Source: UBA6168 sp039819485 (GTDB lineage Bacteria; Bacteroidota; Bacteroidia; Chitinophagales; Saprospiraceae). Taken from it: a stretch of 64,000 bases of DNA. Numbering within the stretch: position 1 is the stretch's first letter; the number at the start of each line of letters is the position of its first letter. Below are positions 55,180-63,681 of the stretch, piece after piece. The notes below the pieces were generated by a model, which saw nothing but the letters and a program-made list of their open reading frames with translations, searched no databases and had not been told where the DNA came from. The position numbers and the translations under genes are program-made. Location of the stretch: the NCBI GenBank assembly GCA_039819485.1, contig JBCBRY010000010.1, positions 1-64,000 of the forward strand, read 5' to 3'.

Positions 55180-55372
55180 AATGAAGAATTTTAGATGAAA
55201 TAATAAAAAGAGCATCTAAAGTTAAGTTTTAAAAAGCATAAAAAGAAACGAGCTGCCGCAAGTTGGAGAATAGCTGACATTAAAGCCCGTATGGAAAGCG
55301 CAAAACTGGTTGGTTCTTTGTTGAATTTCTCATTCTTTCACTTTTCTTGTAAAAGCATTTGTGCATACATTC

Positions 55373-55380
55373 TATCTTTG
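55373..55380 (+). promoter_or_regulatory. Bacteroidetal -7 element, likely promoter of the VOC gene
   Basis: TATCTTTG matches TAnnTTTG exactly and lies 20 bases before the start at 55401. A TTTG at 55358 is too close to be the -33 element, so the call rests on the -7 box. Confidence 0.45.
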
Positions 55381-55400
55381 CCGCTTTTATATTTAAAAAT

Positions 55401-55796
55401 ATGAATATACGAATCGAACATATTGCCATTTGGGTGAAAGACCTGGAGGGAATGCGCCAATTTTATGAAAAGTATTTTGGGGCTCAGTCCAATGAAAAAT
55501 ATGTCAATTCAAAGAAAAATTTCAGTTCGTATTTTTTGAGCTTTTCAAGCGGCCCCCGTTTGGAGTTGATGCACAAACCCGAAATACCTGAAAATGCGAA
55601 CGATTTCATAAAGCAATATCTTGGCTTGATCCATTTTGCGGTCTCGGTGGGAAATGAAAAAAAAGTGGATGAGTTGACTGAACAACTGAGAAGCGACGGC
55701 CTCGCAATCGTCGGTGAACCAAGATGGACCGGAGACGGCTATTACGAAAGTGTCGTATTGGACCCTGAAGGAAACCGAATAGAAATTACAGCCTGA
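55401..55796 (+). CDS. VOC-superfamily (glyoxalase-like) protein
   Basis: A 131-residue protein from the ATG at 55401 (MNIRIEHIAIWVKDLEGMRQ); an upstream in-frame codon at 55359 lies before the likely promoter. It has the paired beta-alpha-beta-beta-beta modules of vicinal-oxygen-chelate enzymes. Candidate metal ligands are His7, Glu55 (PRLELMH), His78 (LIHFAV) and Glu128 (NRIEITA), the set used by glyoxalase I. The family also includes dioxygenases and antibiotic-resistance proteins, so glyoxalase activity is only the nearest guess. Cytoplasmic, probably monocistronic. Confidence 0.9.
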   Translation: MNIRIEHIAIWVKDLEGMRQFYEKYFGAQSNEKYVNSKKNFSSYFLSFSSGPRLELMHKPEIPENANDFIKQYLGLIHFAVSVGNEKKVDELTEQLRSDGLAIVGEPRWTGDGYYESVVLDPEGNRIEITA

Positions 55797-55926
55797 CTGA
55801 CAGCACTTTGTAACAAAACAATCTCTGCCAGCTCCATGAAAACTGAAAAAAACTTATAAAACCTTAAAATTCCGTTTGCAACCATCAAATGAATTAATCT
55901 AAATTTTTAAATACTTATAATTTATC

Positions 55927-57180
55927 ATGCAAATCATCAATAACCGTTACCAACTATCTGGCGGCGTTGATCCGCTGGCACTTGTAGAACAATTTGGCAC
56001 TCCGCTGTATGTATACGATACTGCGATCATCGAGCGCCAATATAAACGGATGGAAATGGCTTTTGATGTGCCTGACCTGCGTATCAACTATGCTTGTAAA
56101 GCCAATACCAACCTGAACATTCTAAGGTTTTTGCAGGAATTGGGTGCCGGGCTGGATGCCGTTTCGATTCAGGAGGTTCAATTGGGAATCAAAGCAGGTT
56201 TTGACGTAGGGAAGATTATGTTTACACCCAATTCGGTTGACCTCGATGAAGTGGTTCAAGCAGTCAAACTGGGCGTAAGAATCAATATTGACAATATCTC
56301 GATGCTGGAGCAACTGGGACACGAACACCCCGAAGTTCCGGTCGGCATCCGGATCAATCCGCATATCATGGCCGGCGGGAACAACAAAATCTCTACTGGT
56401 CATATTGATTCAAAATTCGGGATTTCTATTCATCAATTGCCACATATTTTAAAGGTAGTGGAAGCGACTGGCGCTCGGGTGGATGGCCTGCACATGCACA
56501 CCGGATCAGATATTCTCGATGCCAATTCGTTTTTGCTGGCCGCTGATATCCTGATGAATACCGCTGAACATTTCCCTGATTTGGAATACCTCGATTTCGG
56601 GAGCGGTTTTAAGGTTCCCTACAAAGCAGATGACATCGAGACTGATATTGAAGAAGTCGGCGCCCGTATTTCGGAGCGTTTCAATCAGTTCATCAAAGAT
56701 CAAGGCAGGGAGATATCACTGATTTTTGAGCCTGGAAAATTTTTGGTGAGCCAGGCTGGCTATTTTTTAGTGGGGGTAAATGTGGTAAAACCAACTCCAT
56801 CCACTGTTTTCTTGGGGGTCGACTCTGGTTTGAATCACCTGATTCGTCCGATGTTCTATGGGTCTTATCACCGGATTGAAAACATTTCCAAACCCAACGG
56901 CAAGCCACGAATTTACAGTGTGGTAGGTTACATCTGCGAGACTGATACATTTGGCAGCAACCGGAAAATTGCGGAAACACAAGAGGGCGATGTACTCTGC
57001 TTGTTCAATGCGGGAGCTTATGCTTTTTCGATGGCTTCTAATTATAACTCCCGGTTCCGTCCTGCGGAGGTGATGGTTCACAATGGAAAAGCACATCTTA
57101 TCCGCCGTCGTGAAACGATGGAAGATATTATGCGTAATCAGGTGGAAGTAAAGTTGGAAAAAGCAGAGGTAGAAGTGTAA
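55927..57180 (+). CDS. lysA: Diaminopimelate decarboxylase
   Basis: A 417-residue PLP-dependent fold-III decarboxylase that converts meso-diaminopimelate to lysine, the last step of lysine synthesis. The PLP lysine is in INYACKANTN (near residue 58). The Gly-rich phosphate site is FGSGFK, preceded by HMHTGSDI, and EPGKFLV follows. The decarboxylase active-site Cys lies in VGYICETDTFG, and NAGAYAFSMASNYNSR is the signature late motif. Length is normal. The lipoprotein gene starting 46 bases downstream may be cotranscribed. Arginine or carboxynorspermidine decarboxylase is less likely given the CETDTF context. Confidence 0.94.
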   Translation: MQIINNRYQLSGGVDPLALVEQFGTPLYVYDTAIIERQYKRMEMAFDVPDLRINYACKANTNLNILRFLQELGAGLDAVSIQEVQLGIKAGFDVGKIMFTPNSVDLDEVVQAVKLGVRINIDNISMLEQLGHEHPEVPVGIRINPHIMAGGNNKISTGHIDSKFGISIHQLPHILKVVEATGARVDGLHMHTGSDILDANSFLLAADILMNTAEHFPDLEYLDFGSGFKVPYKADDIETDIEEVGARISERFNQFIKDQGREISLIFEPGKFLVSQAGYFLVGVNVVKPTPSTVFLGVDSGLNHLIRPMFYGSYHRIENISKPNGKPRIYSVVGYICETDTFGSNRKIAETQEGDVLCLFNAGAYAFSMASNYNSRFRPAEVMVHNGKAHLIRRRETMEDIMRNQVEVKLEKAEVEV

Positions 57181-57226
57181 CTGCCTGGTTTTAATCCATC
57201 TTCAAATCTAAAATTTAAAAATATTG

Positions 57227-57871
57227 ATGAATTATTTTCTCAAAAATCTTTTGTTTGCTTTGCTCGCATGCGGCTTTTTCGCCTGTGGCGGGGAGGCTTC
57301 ACAGGGTTCGGGATCGGCTCAGGAAGTGCCTCCGGGCATACCTCAGGTCAAATCTTCAGGAACCACTGCCGCGAACGGTAAATTAATTGGCTTACGCAAT
57401 AAAATGTTGCAACTGGAAGGCCAGGACCCCATCACTCTGGAAGACGATCCGGAAGTCGCCACCATCATTTTACTGCGACCTGCAGAAACAATGGGAACCA
57501 AATCTTCCCTTTCACGTGAAGGGCTGATGCGGGCTGATTTTCTGGCCAGGGCTTTTGCTTCATGTGGCATTGAGCAAATCTACTGCGAAGGCAACGCGGC
57601 CATGCAGACTGCCATGATGACCAGCCGCAGCAACGCCAGTAATGTTGGCTTGGTCAAGGACGACGGCACCGATCAACTGGCAAAGACCATCTTGAAAAAC
57701 TGGAAAGGAAAACGCGTCATGGTGATCGCCAACGCAGGAATGGTTACCAATGTTTTATCTCAGATTGTGGGCAATTCCAGTTTGGTCGTGCCGGAAAATG
57801 AATACGATAATGTCTATGTTTTGCGGGCCAAAGAAATGGGGGATGCGGTTTCCTATCATTTCAAATATTAA
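57227..57871 (+). CDS. Lipoprotein with a degenerate histidine-phosphatase domain
   Basis: A 214-residue lipoprotein from the ATG at 57227; a TTG lies directly before. The lipobox ends at Cys20 (GFFACGGE; a second Cys at 15). Residues of about 75-210 follow the histidine-phosphatase (phosphoglycerate-mutase-like) layout: a TIILLRPAE strand where active enzymes have LVRHAE, LSREGLMRADFLARAF as the first helix, and a VMVIANAGMVTNVLSQIVG strand where active enzymes have a second His (GHSNT). Both catalytic histidines are therefore replaced (Pro85 and, near 169, Asn), so phosphatase activity is unlikely. It lies 46 bases after lysA and is probably cotranscribed. Confidence 0.82.
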   Translation: MNYFLKNLLFALLACGFFACGGEASQGSGSAQEVPPGIPQVKSSGTTAANGKLIGLRNKMLQLEGQDPITLEDDPEVATIILLRPAETMGTKSSLSREGLMRADFLARAFASCGIEQIYCEGNAAMQTAMMTSRSNASNVGLVKDDGTDQLAKTILKNWKGKRVMVIANAGMVTNVLSQIVGNSSLVVPENEYDNVYVLRAKEMGDAVSYHFKY

Positions 57872-58030
57872 AGACGGGTAGCGCTCCAGGCTCCACCTGA
57901 TAATATTTTTTATGATACAAAAAATGGGGTTAACCGAGGGTGGAGAAGTACCGCATTTCATTAAAACGCCAAGGAACTTTTTGACCCCTGACCAGGGTTA
58001 TTAAAGGAAATAAAATAGTTCAAATAAATG

Positions 58031-58086
58031 GTTAAATGGCTGAATGGTTATATGGTTAATTACCAGTAACCATTCAGCCATTTAAT
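58031..58086 (+). repeat. Inverted repeat in the valS leader
   Basis: A 20-base arm (TTAAATGGCTGAATGGTTA core) pairs at 19 of 20 positions with 58067-58086, around a 16-base loop. It ends 16 bases before the valS start codon. It may be a leader structure of valS; similar words are also a common intergenic palindrome in bacteroidetes, so a dispersed repeat is the other reading. Confidence 0.6.
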
Positions 58087-58102
58087 CATCCAACCATTAA
58101 AA

Positions 58103-60859
58103 ATGTCCCTTTCAACTCGTTACAACCCACAAGAAACAGAGCCCAAGTGGTATGACCATTGGGAAAAGAACAAGTATTTCCGCTCCGAACCCGATGATCG
58201 GGAGCCATTTACCATTGTCATCCCACCACCAAACGTAACGGGTGTCCTGCACATGGGACATATGCTCAACAATACCATTCAGGATATATTGATCCGCCGG
58301 GCCAGGTTGCAGGGAAAAAATGCCTGTTGGGTTCCGGGTACGGATCATGCCTCCATTGCCACCGAAGCAAAAGTTGTACGGAAACTACGGGCAAAAGGCA
58401 TCAAGAAAAGCGACCTGACCCGGGAGCAGTTTTTAGAACATGCCTTTGAGTGGAAAAAAGAATATGGTGGTAAAATTTTGGACCAATTAAAAAAACTGGG
58501 CGCTTCCTGTGATTGGGAACGCACCCGTTTTACGATGGACGATAGCATGACGAGAGCGGTGATCAAGGTGTTTGTTGATTTGTATAAAAAAGGAAAAATC
58601 TACCGGGGGCTACGGATGACCAACTGGGACCCCGCGGCGCAGACAGCCTTGTCTAACGAAGAGGTGATTTACAAAGACGAGCACTCTCAATTATTTCATA
58701 TAAAATATCCAATCGAGGGCAGCCCCGAAGAGGGGATAATCATTGCAACCCAACGCCCGGAAACCATCATGGCGGATACGGCCATTGCCGTAAATCCGAA
58801 TGACCCCCGGTTTAAACATTTGGTTGGCAAAAAAGCGCTTATTCCATTGATTGACAGGGCAATACCTATTATTGAGGACGGATATGTTGATATTGAATTT
58901 GGGACAGGCGCATTGAAGATTACACCTGCACATGACCAGAATGACTATGAAGTTGGGCAACGGCACAACCTCGAAATCATAGATATTCTGCATCCAAACG
59001 GAACGCTCAACGAGCATGCCCAAATCCTGGTGGGAGAAGATCGGTTCGTGGCCCGTAAAAAGATCAAGAAATTGCTGGAAGAAGGTGGCTACCTGATGGA
59101 GCTCGAAAATTACACCACCAGCATCGGCCACTCTGAAAGAACGGATTCGGTTGTTGAACCCCGCCTGACCAAGCAGTGGTACGTTGACATGAAAAATTTT
59201 GCTGCCACTGCTTTGCAAGCGGTAAAAAGCGGTGAGGTTAAATTCTATCCGGAAAACATGTGGAACATGTACTACCAATGGCTGAACGAAGATAACATCC
59301 GTGATTGGTGCATCAGTCGTCAGTTGTGGTGGGGACAGCAGATTCCTGCGTGGTATATTCGATCGGAAGATGGCGGACGGTTGTCGGCGGACGGGGAAGA
59401 ACTGGCGTTTGTTGGAGTTGATATTGAGGAAGCGCTGGAGGAAGCTAAAAAGCAGACCGGAAACAATGACCTGACCACTGCCGACCTGATCCAGGATGAA
59501 GATGTTGTTGATACCTGGTTCTCTTCCTGGCTTTGGCCAATTTCTGTTTTTGACGGCTTTGAAAACCAGGAAGAACTGAAATATTATTACCCGACCAACA
59601 CCCTCGTTACTGGATGGGACATCATGTTTTTTTGGGTGGCCCGGATGATCATGTCAGGTTATGAATGGTCAGAAGATTTGCTGGGGGCAGATTTAAATGG
59701 GAAACAACCATTTAACGATGTTTACTTCACGGGAATGGTTCGCGATAACAAGCGCCGCAAGATGTCCAAGTCGCTGGGCAACTCACCGGACGCTCTGCAG
59801 CTGATCGAAAATTATGGGGCCGACGGCGTTCGCTTCGGGATGCTTTCTTGTTCCTCTGCGGGCAATGACATCATTTTTGATGCGCCTTTCGATCCTGAAA
59901 CCAAAAAAGCACTGAATGAAAGTAAATTATGTGAACAGGGTCGAAATTTCTGCAATAAAATGTGGAATGCCCTCCGGCTGATCAAAGGTTGGGAGGTTGC
60001 TGACATCGAACAACCAGCCATCAATGAACTGGCAGTCAAATGGATCAAGGATAAAACAGACATGATCGTAGCCGATATTGAGAAAAACTTTGCTCAATAC
60101 CGCTTGTCTGACGCACTGATGTGCTTGTACCAACTGATCTGGGGGGACTTTTGTTCCTGGCATTTGGAGATGATCAAGCCGACCTATCTCGGTGAGGGAA
60201 AAAGTGAGCCTCTGGATCGCAAGACGTACGAGGCGACTATTGAAATTTATGAAAAATTGATGGTAGCCCTGCATCCGTTTATGCCGTTTGTAACCGAGGA
60301 AATCTGGCACCAGTTACGCAACCGGAAAGAAGGCAACGATTGTATTATCCAGCGTTACCCTGCTGCGGGTCGTGTCGATAAAGCATTGATTTCCTACGTG
60401 GAAAAAGCAAAAGATGCCATTTCGAGAATACGTGAGACGCGGAACAGTAAAGGTATTTCACCAAACGAGCCGCTGAATTTATTTGTAGAGTCAACCGAAA
60501 GCTCGAAATCGCTTTTTGACCAGGTTGGCATCAAGGACATGTTGATGAAACTGGGCAATTTATCTGCCCTCAGTTTTACGGAAACCAAGCCGGACAGCAC
60601 CATTTCGTTTCTATCAGGTACGGAAAAATATTTCCTTGAACTGAATATTGAAATTGACAAAGAGGCGGAAAGTAAGAAATTGAACGAGGAGAAAAAGCGA
60701 ATCGAGGGCTTCCTGACTGGCGTTCAGAAAAAACTGGGCAATGAGCGCTTTGTCAACAATGCACCGGCTCCCGTAGTGGAAAAGGAAAAGAAGAAACTGG
60801 CCGATGGCCAGGAGAAGTTGCGCCTGATCGAAAAGGCGTTGAAGAGCCTTGAATATTAA
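58103..60859 (+). CDS. valS: Valyl-tRNA synthetase
   Basis: A 918-residue class I aminoacyl-tRNA synthetase that charges tRNA-Val and edits mischarged threonine. The nucleotide-binding HMGH is at 50-53 (PPPNVTGVLHMGHML) and KMSKS at 553-557 (RRKMSKSLGN). The editing domain lies between them (about 200-340; TQRPETIMADTAIAVNP), the anticodon-binding domain after, and a C-terminal coiled-coil arm at about 850-918 (KRIEGFLTGVQKKLGNERFVN...). All are typical of ValRS. An inverted repeat lies just before the start codon and a good terminator after the stop. Confidence 0.97.
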   Translation: MSLSTRYNPQETEPKWYDHWEKNKYFRSEPDDREPFTIVIPPPNVTGVLHMGHMLNNTIQDILIRRARLQGKNACWVPGTDHASIATEAKVVRKLRAKGIKKSDLTREQFLEHAFEWKKEYGGKILDQLKKLGASCDWERTRFTMDDSMTRAVIKVFVDLYKKGKIYRGLRMTNWDPAAQTALSNEEVIYKDEHSQLFHIKYPIEGSPEEGIIIATQRPETIMADTAIAVNPNDPRFKHLVGKKALIPLIDRAIPIIEDGYVDIEFGTGALKITPAHDQNDYEVGQRHNLEIIDILHPNGTLNEHAQILVGEDRFVARKKIKKLLEEGGYLMELENYTTSIGHSERTDSVVEPRLTKQWYVDMKNFAATALQAVKSGEVKFYPENMWNMYYQWLNEDNIRDWCISRQLWWGQQIPAWYIRSEDGGRLSADGEELAFVGVDIEEALEEAKKQTGNNDLTTADLIQDEDVVDTWFSSWLWPISVFDGFENQEELKYYYPTNTLVTGWDIMFFWVARMIMSGYEWSEDLLGADLNGKQPFNDVYFTGMVRDNKRRKMSKSLGNSPDALQLIENYGADGVRFGMLSCSSAGNDIIFDAPFDPETKKALNESKLCEQGRNFCNKMWNALRLIKGWEVADIEQPAINELAVKWIKDKTDMIVADIEKNFAQYRLSDALMCLYQLIWGDFCSWHLEMIKPTYLGEGKSEPLDRKTYEATIEIYEKLMVALHPFMPFVTEEIWHQLRNRKEGNDCIIQRYPAAGRVDKALISYVEKAKDAISRIRETRNSKGISPNEPLNLFVESTESSKSLFDQVGIKDMLMKLGNLSALSFTETKPDSTISFLSGTEKYFLELNIEIDKEAESKKLNEEKKRIEGFLTGVQKKLGNERFVNNAPAPVVEKEKKKLADGQEKLRLIEKALKSLEY

Positions 60860-60871
60860 TTTTTGTAACTC

Positions 60872-60916
60872 AAAGCATTCCTGGTATTCGTAATGAAAAA
60901 GCCAGGAATGCTTTTT
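60872..60916 (+). terminator. Terminator of valS
   Basis: AAAGCATTCCTGG / CCAGGAATGCTTT form a 13-bp stem with a 17-base loop, and TTTTATATTTT follows, 12 bases after the stop codon. It overlaps the in-frame codons upstream of the next gene and argues for a later start there. Confidence 0.9.
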
Positions 60917-61009
60917 ATATTTTACCGATTGATCAATCAAATGACACGCAAAGTTGCGCAGAGAAAATTTGTCGTGTTCATTTTTGGCCAATCAATTATT
61001 TCTTTTGAA

Positions 61010-61597
61010 ATGAACATCAAAAACACGCTGATTATCTTTTCTCTATCCATCCTGCTGGCTTCCTGCAAGGATGACGATTCTTCCATTTCAGTGCCCGAAT
61101 GCATCCTGCTGACGGATCAAAATTCCCTCCCGGTTGGCACTTTTGGCGAATGTGACCAACCACTTGACCAATGGACTGACCTGGAGCTGACGGACAGTGA
61201 ATGCAATTTTCTGGATTTCGGAGATCCATTGCTCGGTGCAGATAATGTAGACCCGGTTATCGAAAGAATCGTTGCATTTCCCAATCCTGTAACGAATAAT
61301 AGCCCTTTATTCATGCAAGTCAACGCAGAACAAACTCAGATCATCAGTGTGAAATTGGCCGTGGTGAACAAAGCAGGTACGGTGCTGAATGAGACCAGAT
61401 ACATTGTTCCAACCAATGACTACGCGGAGGAGGTTGTCTTGATGGAAAATTTCGAATTTTACACACCGGGCGAGTACTATCAGGTTTATGTGAAGGCATT
61501 CATCGAGGGACGGAGCGATGCCATATTTTCAACAAAAGGAACCATCTTGTATTGCGATGTGCCCAGCATTACGAACGTGGAAGCGGACTGTTTTTAA
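61010..61597 (+). CDS. Small predicted lipoprotein
   Basis: A 195-residue protein from the ATG at 61010 (MNIKNTLIIFSLSILLASC), which gives a lipobox ending at about Cys19; an in-frame ATG at 60893 lies in the valS terminator and is rejected. The mature protein is acidic. Strands such as PVIERIVAFPNPVTNNSPLF and VSVKLAVVNKAGTVLNETRY suggest a beta-sandwich, loosely like T9SS C-terminal modules but without the final motif and with a lipobox instead. Cysteines near the middle and end (GECDQP, SECNF, LYCDVP, EADCF) may pair. No family was recognised. Its stop codon overlaps that of the converging oxidoreductase by the shared TTAA. Confidence 0.82.
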   Translation: MNIKNTLIIFSLSILLASCKDDDSSISVPECILLTDQNSLPVGTFGECDQPLDQWTDLELTDSECNFLDFGDPLLGADNVDPVIERIVAFPNPVTNNSPLFMQVNAEQTQIISVKLAVVNKAGTVLNETRYIVPTNDYAEEVVLMENFEFYTPGEYYQVYVKAFIEGRSDAIFSTKGTILYCDVPSITNVEADCF

Positions 61598-62760
61598 TGA
61601 AATTTGGATAAGCTGGTTACAAGCATCCGCGCTGCATCTTTCCCAATCTGTGAACCAATGGCTACCCCCATTCCACCCAGCCGCACTGCCACACCGACCG
61701 ATGGGCTGACCATTTTTAAAATGGGTTTTTTGATTTCACCGACACCAAGAATGCCGCTCCACCAGCTTTCAATGCTGATCGTTTGATCGGGTAAAATGAC
61801 GTTGCGCAAGAGGCTTTTTAGCTCGTTCTGGATCAGGTCGGTCAGGCCGAACTCTTCGGTTCGCTCTGCTTCAGGTGAAAGGTTTCGGCCACCGCCCAAC
61901 AGGATGCGAAATTTGCCATTGGTTTCCACACTGCGAAAATAATAGTAACCTCGGTCATAATGAAAAGCTCCTCTAAAAGGCAGATTATCAATGGGTTCAG
62001 TGATCAGGACTTGGTTGCGGGCAGGTTGTATTTCCAGTTCAGGCAGAAGTTTTTTTGAAAAACCATTGGTTGCGACAAGTGCTCGCTTCGCTTTTATTTC
62101 CCATCCATTTTCAGTTATGACGACGGATTGATTTTGTGCATCTTCGATAGCTTTTACAGCAATGCCAAAAAAGAACTGAACCCCGAGTTGTCGGGCTATT
62201 TTCAACAACGAGCGCATCATTGCTCCGGTATTTATCTGGCCTTCGGCAGTATTGTGTATGATATGTGAAATGCCCTTGAACCCGAATTGCTTAAGATGTT
62301 GATCTGCGACAACATAGGTGGCTGGTTGTTTCGTTATTTTAGCCATCATTTCATTGAAACGAGCCATGTTAGTGAGGCATTTTTCAAATAGACTTTCCTC
62401 CTCTTGTCTAAAGATCTCAAAGCCGCCGAGCGGTTTGTAGCCTAAGTTTTCATCACCCACCAGATTCCGCAAATTGATCAACCCTTCCCAGCGGCTTCTG
62501 ACCAGCGCAAAAACTTCTTCCTCCGGTCTTGATTCCAGGTCGTCCAACAACTCAGTCATACTTCCGAAACAGGCAAAACCTGCATTCCGCGTGCTGGCCC
62601 CCAAAGGCAGGGAGCCCTTTTCTAAGATGGCGACCTGTAAAGCTGGATTTTCTTTTTTTAGGAAAATCGCTGTAGTCAGTCCGACGATGCCGCTTCCGAT
62701 AACGGCGATGTCGATGTTTTTAAAAAACGATTCCTTTTCCCAGAAACTTAAGTTAGGCAT
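61594..62760 (-). CDS. DadA-like FAD-dependent oxidoreductase
   Basis: A 388-residue flavoprotein of the D-amino-acid-oxidase (DAO) superfamily. The FAD-binding dinucleotide fold starts at about 16 (IAVIGSGIVGLTTAIFLKK), with the conserved Glu strand ILEKGSLPLGASTRNAGF, and the C-terminal RLGGMGVAIGSQIGKDAA closes the FAD site. The middle (about 100-300) is the substrate domain with the strand motif RILLGGGR near 289. Members oxidise amino acids, sarcosine or glycine; the substrate here is unknown. No signal peptide. A TATCTTTG promoter element lies about 70 bases upstream, and the 3' end converges with the small lipoprotein. Confidence 0.92.
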   Translation of the reverse strand: MPNLSFWEKESFFKNIDIAVIGSGIVGLTTAIFLKKENPALQVAILEKGSLPLGASTRNAGFACFGSMTELLDDLESRPEEEVFALVRSRWEGLINLRNLVGDENLGYKPLGGFEIFRQEEESLFEKCLTNMARFNEMMAKITKQPATYVVADQHLKQFGFKGISHIIHNTAEGQINTGAMMRSLLKIARQLGVQFFFGIAVKAIEDAQNQSVVITENGWEIKAKRALVATNGFSKKLLPELEIQPARNQVLITEPIDNLPFRGAFHYDRGYYYFRSVETNGKFRILLGGGRNLSPEAERTEEFGLTDLIQNELKSLLRNVILPDQTISIESWWSGILGVGEIKKPILKMVSPSVGVAVRLGGMGVAIGSQIGKDAARMLVTSLSKFH

Positions 62761-62830
62761 AAATTAGATTGTTGAGTGAAGTATTGGCCTCTGCCACAAA
62801 ACTTTCCATATTTCAGGTTGGTATACCCGG

Positions 62831-62838
62831 CAAAGATA
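62831..62838 (-). promoter_or_regulatory. Bacteroidetal -7 element, likely promoter of the oxidoreductase
   Basis: The minus strand reads TATCTTTG, an exact TAnnTTTG match, 70 bases before the start codon at 62760. No clear TTTG at -33. Confidence 0.5.
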
Positions 62839-62892
62839 AATCTCTTTAAAATTTTCCATTGGCCATTATCCACTGACCATTGACCATTCCCA

Positions 62893-62900
62893 TATATTTG
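62893..62900 (+). promoter_or_regulatory. Bacteroidetal -7 element, possible promoter of the DUF4293 gene
   Basis: TATATTTG matches TAnnTTTG exactly and lies about 120 bases before the start at 63020. No spaced -33 TTTG was found, and A/T-rich DNA makes chance matches likely. Confidence 0.3.
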
Positions 62901-62910
62901 CCTTAACAAA

Positions 62911-63010
62911 AATAAGAGGGGGCAGGGGACAGGAGTCAGGGGATAGGAGCCAGGTAGATCGAAGCCTGATAATTCCTGACCCCTGACCCCTGACCCCTAA
63001 TCTCTGACAC
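62911..63010. repeat. Fold-back of short CCCCTGAC-type repeats
   Basis: GGGGACAGGAGTCAGGGGATAGGAGCC-like wording on the left is answered by CCTGACCCCTGACCCCTGACCCC on the right, so the two halves are imperfect complements with three CCCCTGA-type units in tandem. It sits in the leader of the DUF4293 gene and would form a long, G/C-rich stem. Probably a low-complexity dispersed element. Confidence 0.55.
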
Positions 63011-63019
63011 CTTAAAAAA

Positions 63020-63460
63020 ATGATCCAGCGCATACAAAGTATTTATTTGCTCCTGGCCGCAGCCGCCGGTTTTGGACTACTGGCCCTGCCTTTTGCCACC
63101 ACTCCTGAAAATGTGGAGACCTCAGCGCTCTTCGCCGATGCTGCCTATAATGTCAATGACAATATCGGGTTGCTGGTCTTGTTCGCAGTAGCGGGAGCTT
63201 TGGCACTCGCGGCTATTTTTATGTTCAACAACCGAAAGACACAGATGAAACTGGCACAGGTGGCCATTGTGGCGAATGTGGTCGGGCTGATCCTTGCCTT
63301 CATCCTCATTTTGCAGGACGGTGCCAATCTTGGTGCCGTTGATCCGGACGATGGGATCGGCGCGTACCTGCCGTTTGGGTTTTTACTGTTCGGCATTTTG
63401 GCGCTGCGGGCCATTGGCAAGGACGAAAAGTTGGTGAAAAGTATGGACCGCCTGCGGTAA
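63020..63460 (+). CDS. DUF4293-family membrane protein
   Basis: A 146-residue integral membrane protein with four transmembrane helices (IYLLLAAAAGFGLLALPFA; LLVLFAVAGALALAAIFMF; VAIVANVVGLILAFILIL; YLPFGFLLFGILALRAI). The N-terminal MIQRIQSIYLLLA and the IFMFNNRKTQMKLAQ turn are typical of DUF4293, a family confined largely to Bacteroidota. The function is unknown. The start is the ATG at 63020, with a G/C-rich fold-back in its leader. Confidence 0.92.
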   Translation: MIQRIQSIYLLLAAAAGFGLLALPFATTPENVETSALFADAAYNVNDNIGLLVLFAVAGALALAAIFMFNNRKTQMKLAQVAIVANVVGLILAFILILQDGANLGAVDPDDGIGAYLPFGFLLFGILALRAIGKDEKLVKSMDRLR

Positions 63461-63513
63461 GGGAGGTTAGCGGTAACACCGGTTGCAAACCGGTGTTACC
63501 GCTGGTTTTTAAA

Positions 63514-63681
63514 TTATTTTCCTTCTTCTGACGGGGCGCCGATGCAGCCCCCGTATTTTTCAGGTGTGATGGCTGGGGAATTGGGCTTGAGATAGAGATT
63601 CCCCTGATCAGGATCGACAAACTGGGGGGCGCGCGTTCCGATTGCCACCATACAATAACCGCATTTTGCAGTAACAGAAGT
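63514..63681 (-). pseudogene. C-terminal remnant of a parallel beta-helix-type protein
   Basis: A 55-codon frame, opened by a stop upstream (63682-63684) and lacking its own convincing start, ends with FVDPDQGNLYLKPNSPAI and GGCIGAPSEEGK. The phrase resembles the closing part of right-handed beta-helix repeat proteins (NPxFVDPDxGDFRLxPxSPAI). It is probably the tail of a lost secreted-protein gene; a small real gene starting at the internal Met is a remote alternative. Confidence 0.5.

Noticed and set aside
58691..59278. 195-codon antisense frame in valS
   Set aside because: Fully within valS on the other strand; shadow frame.
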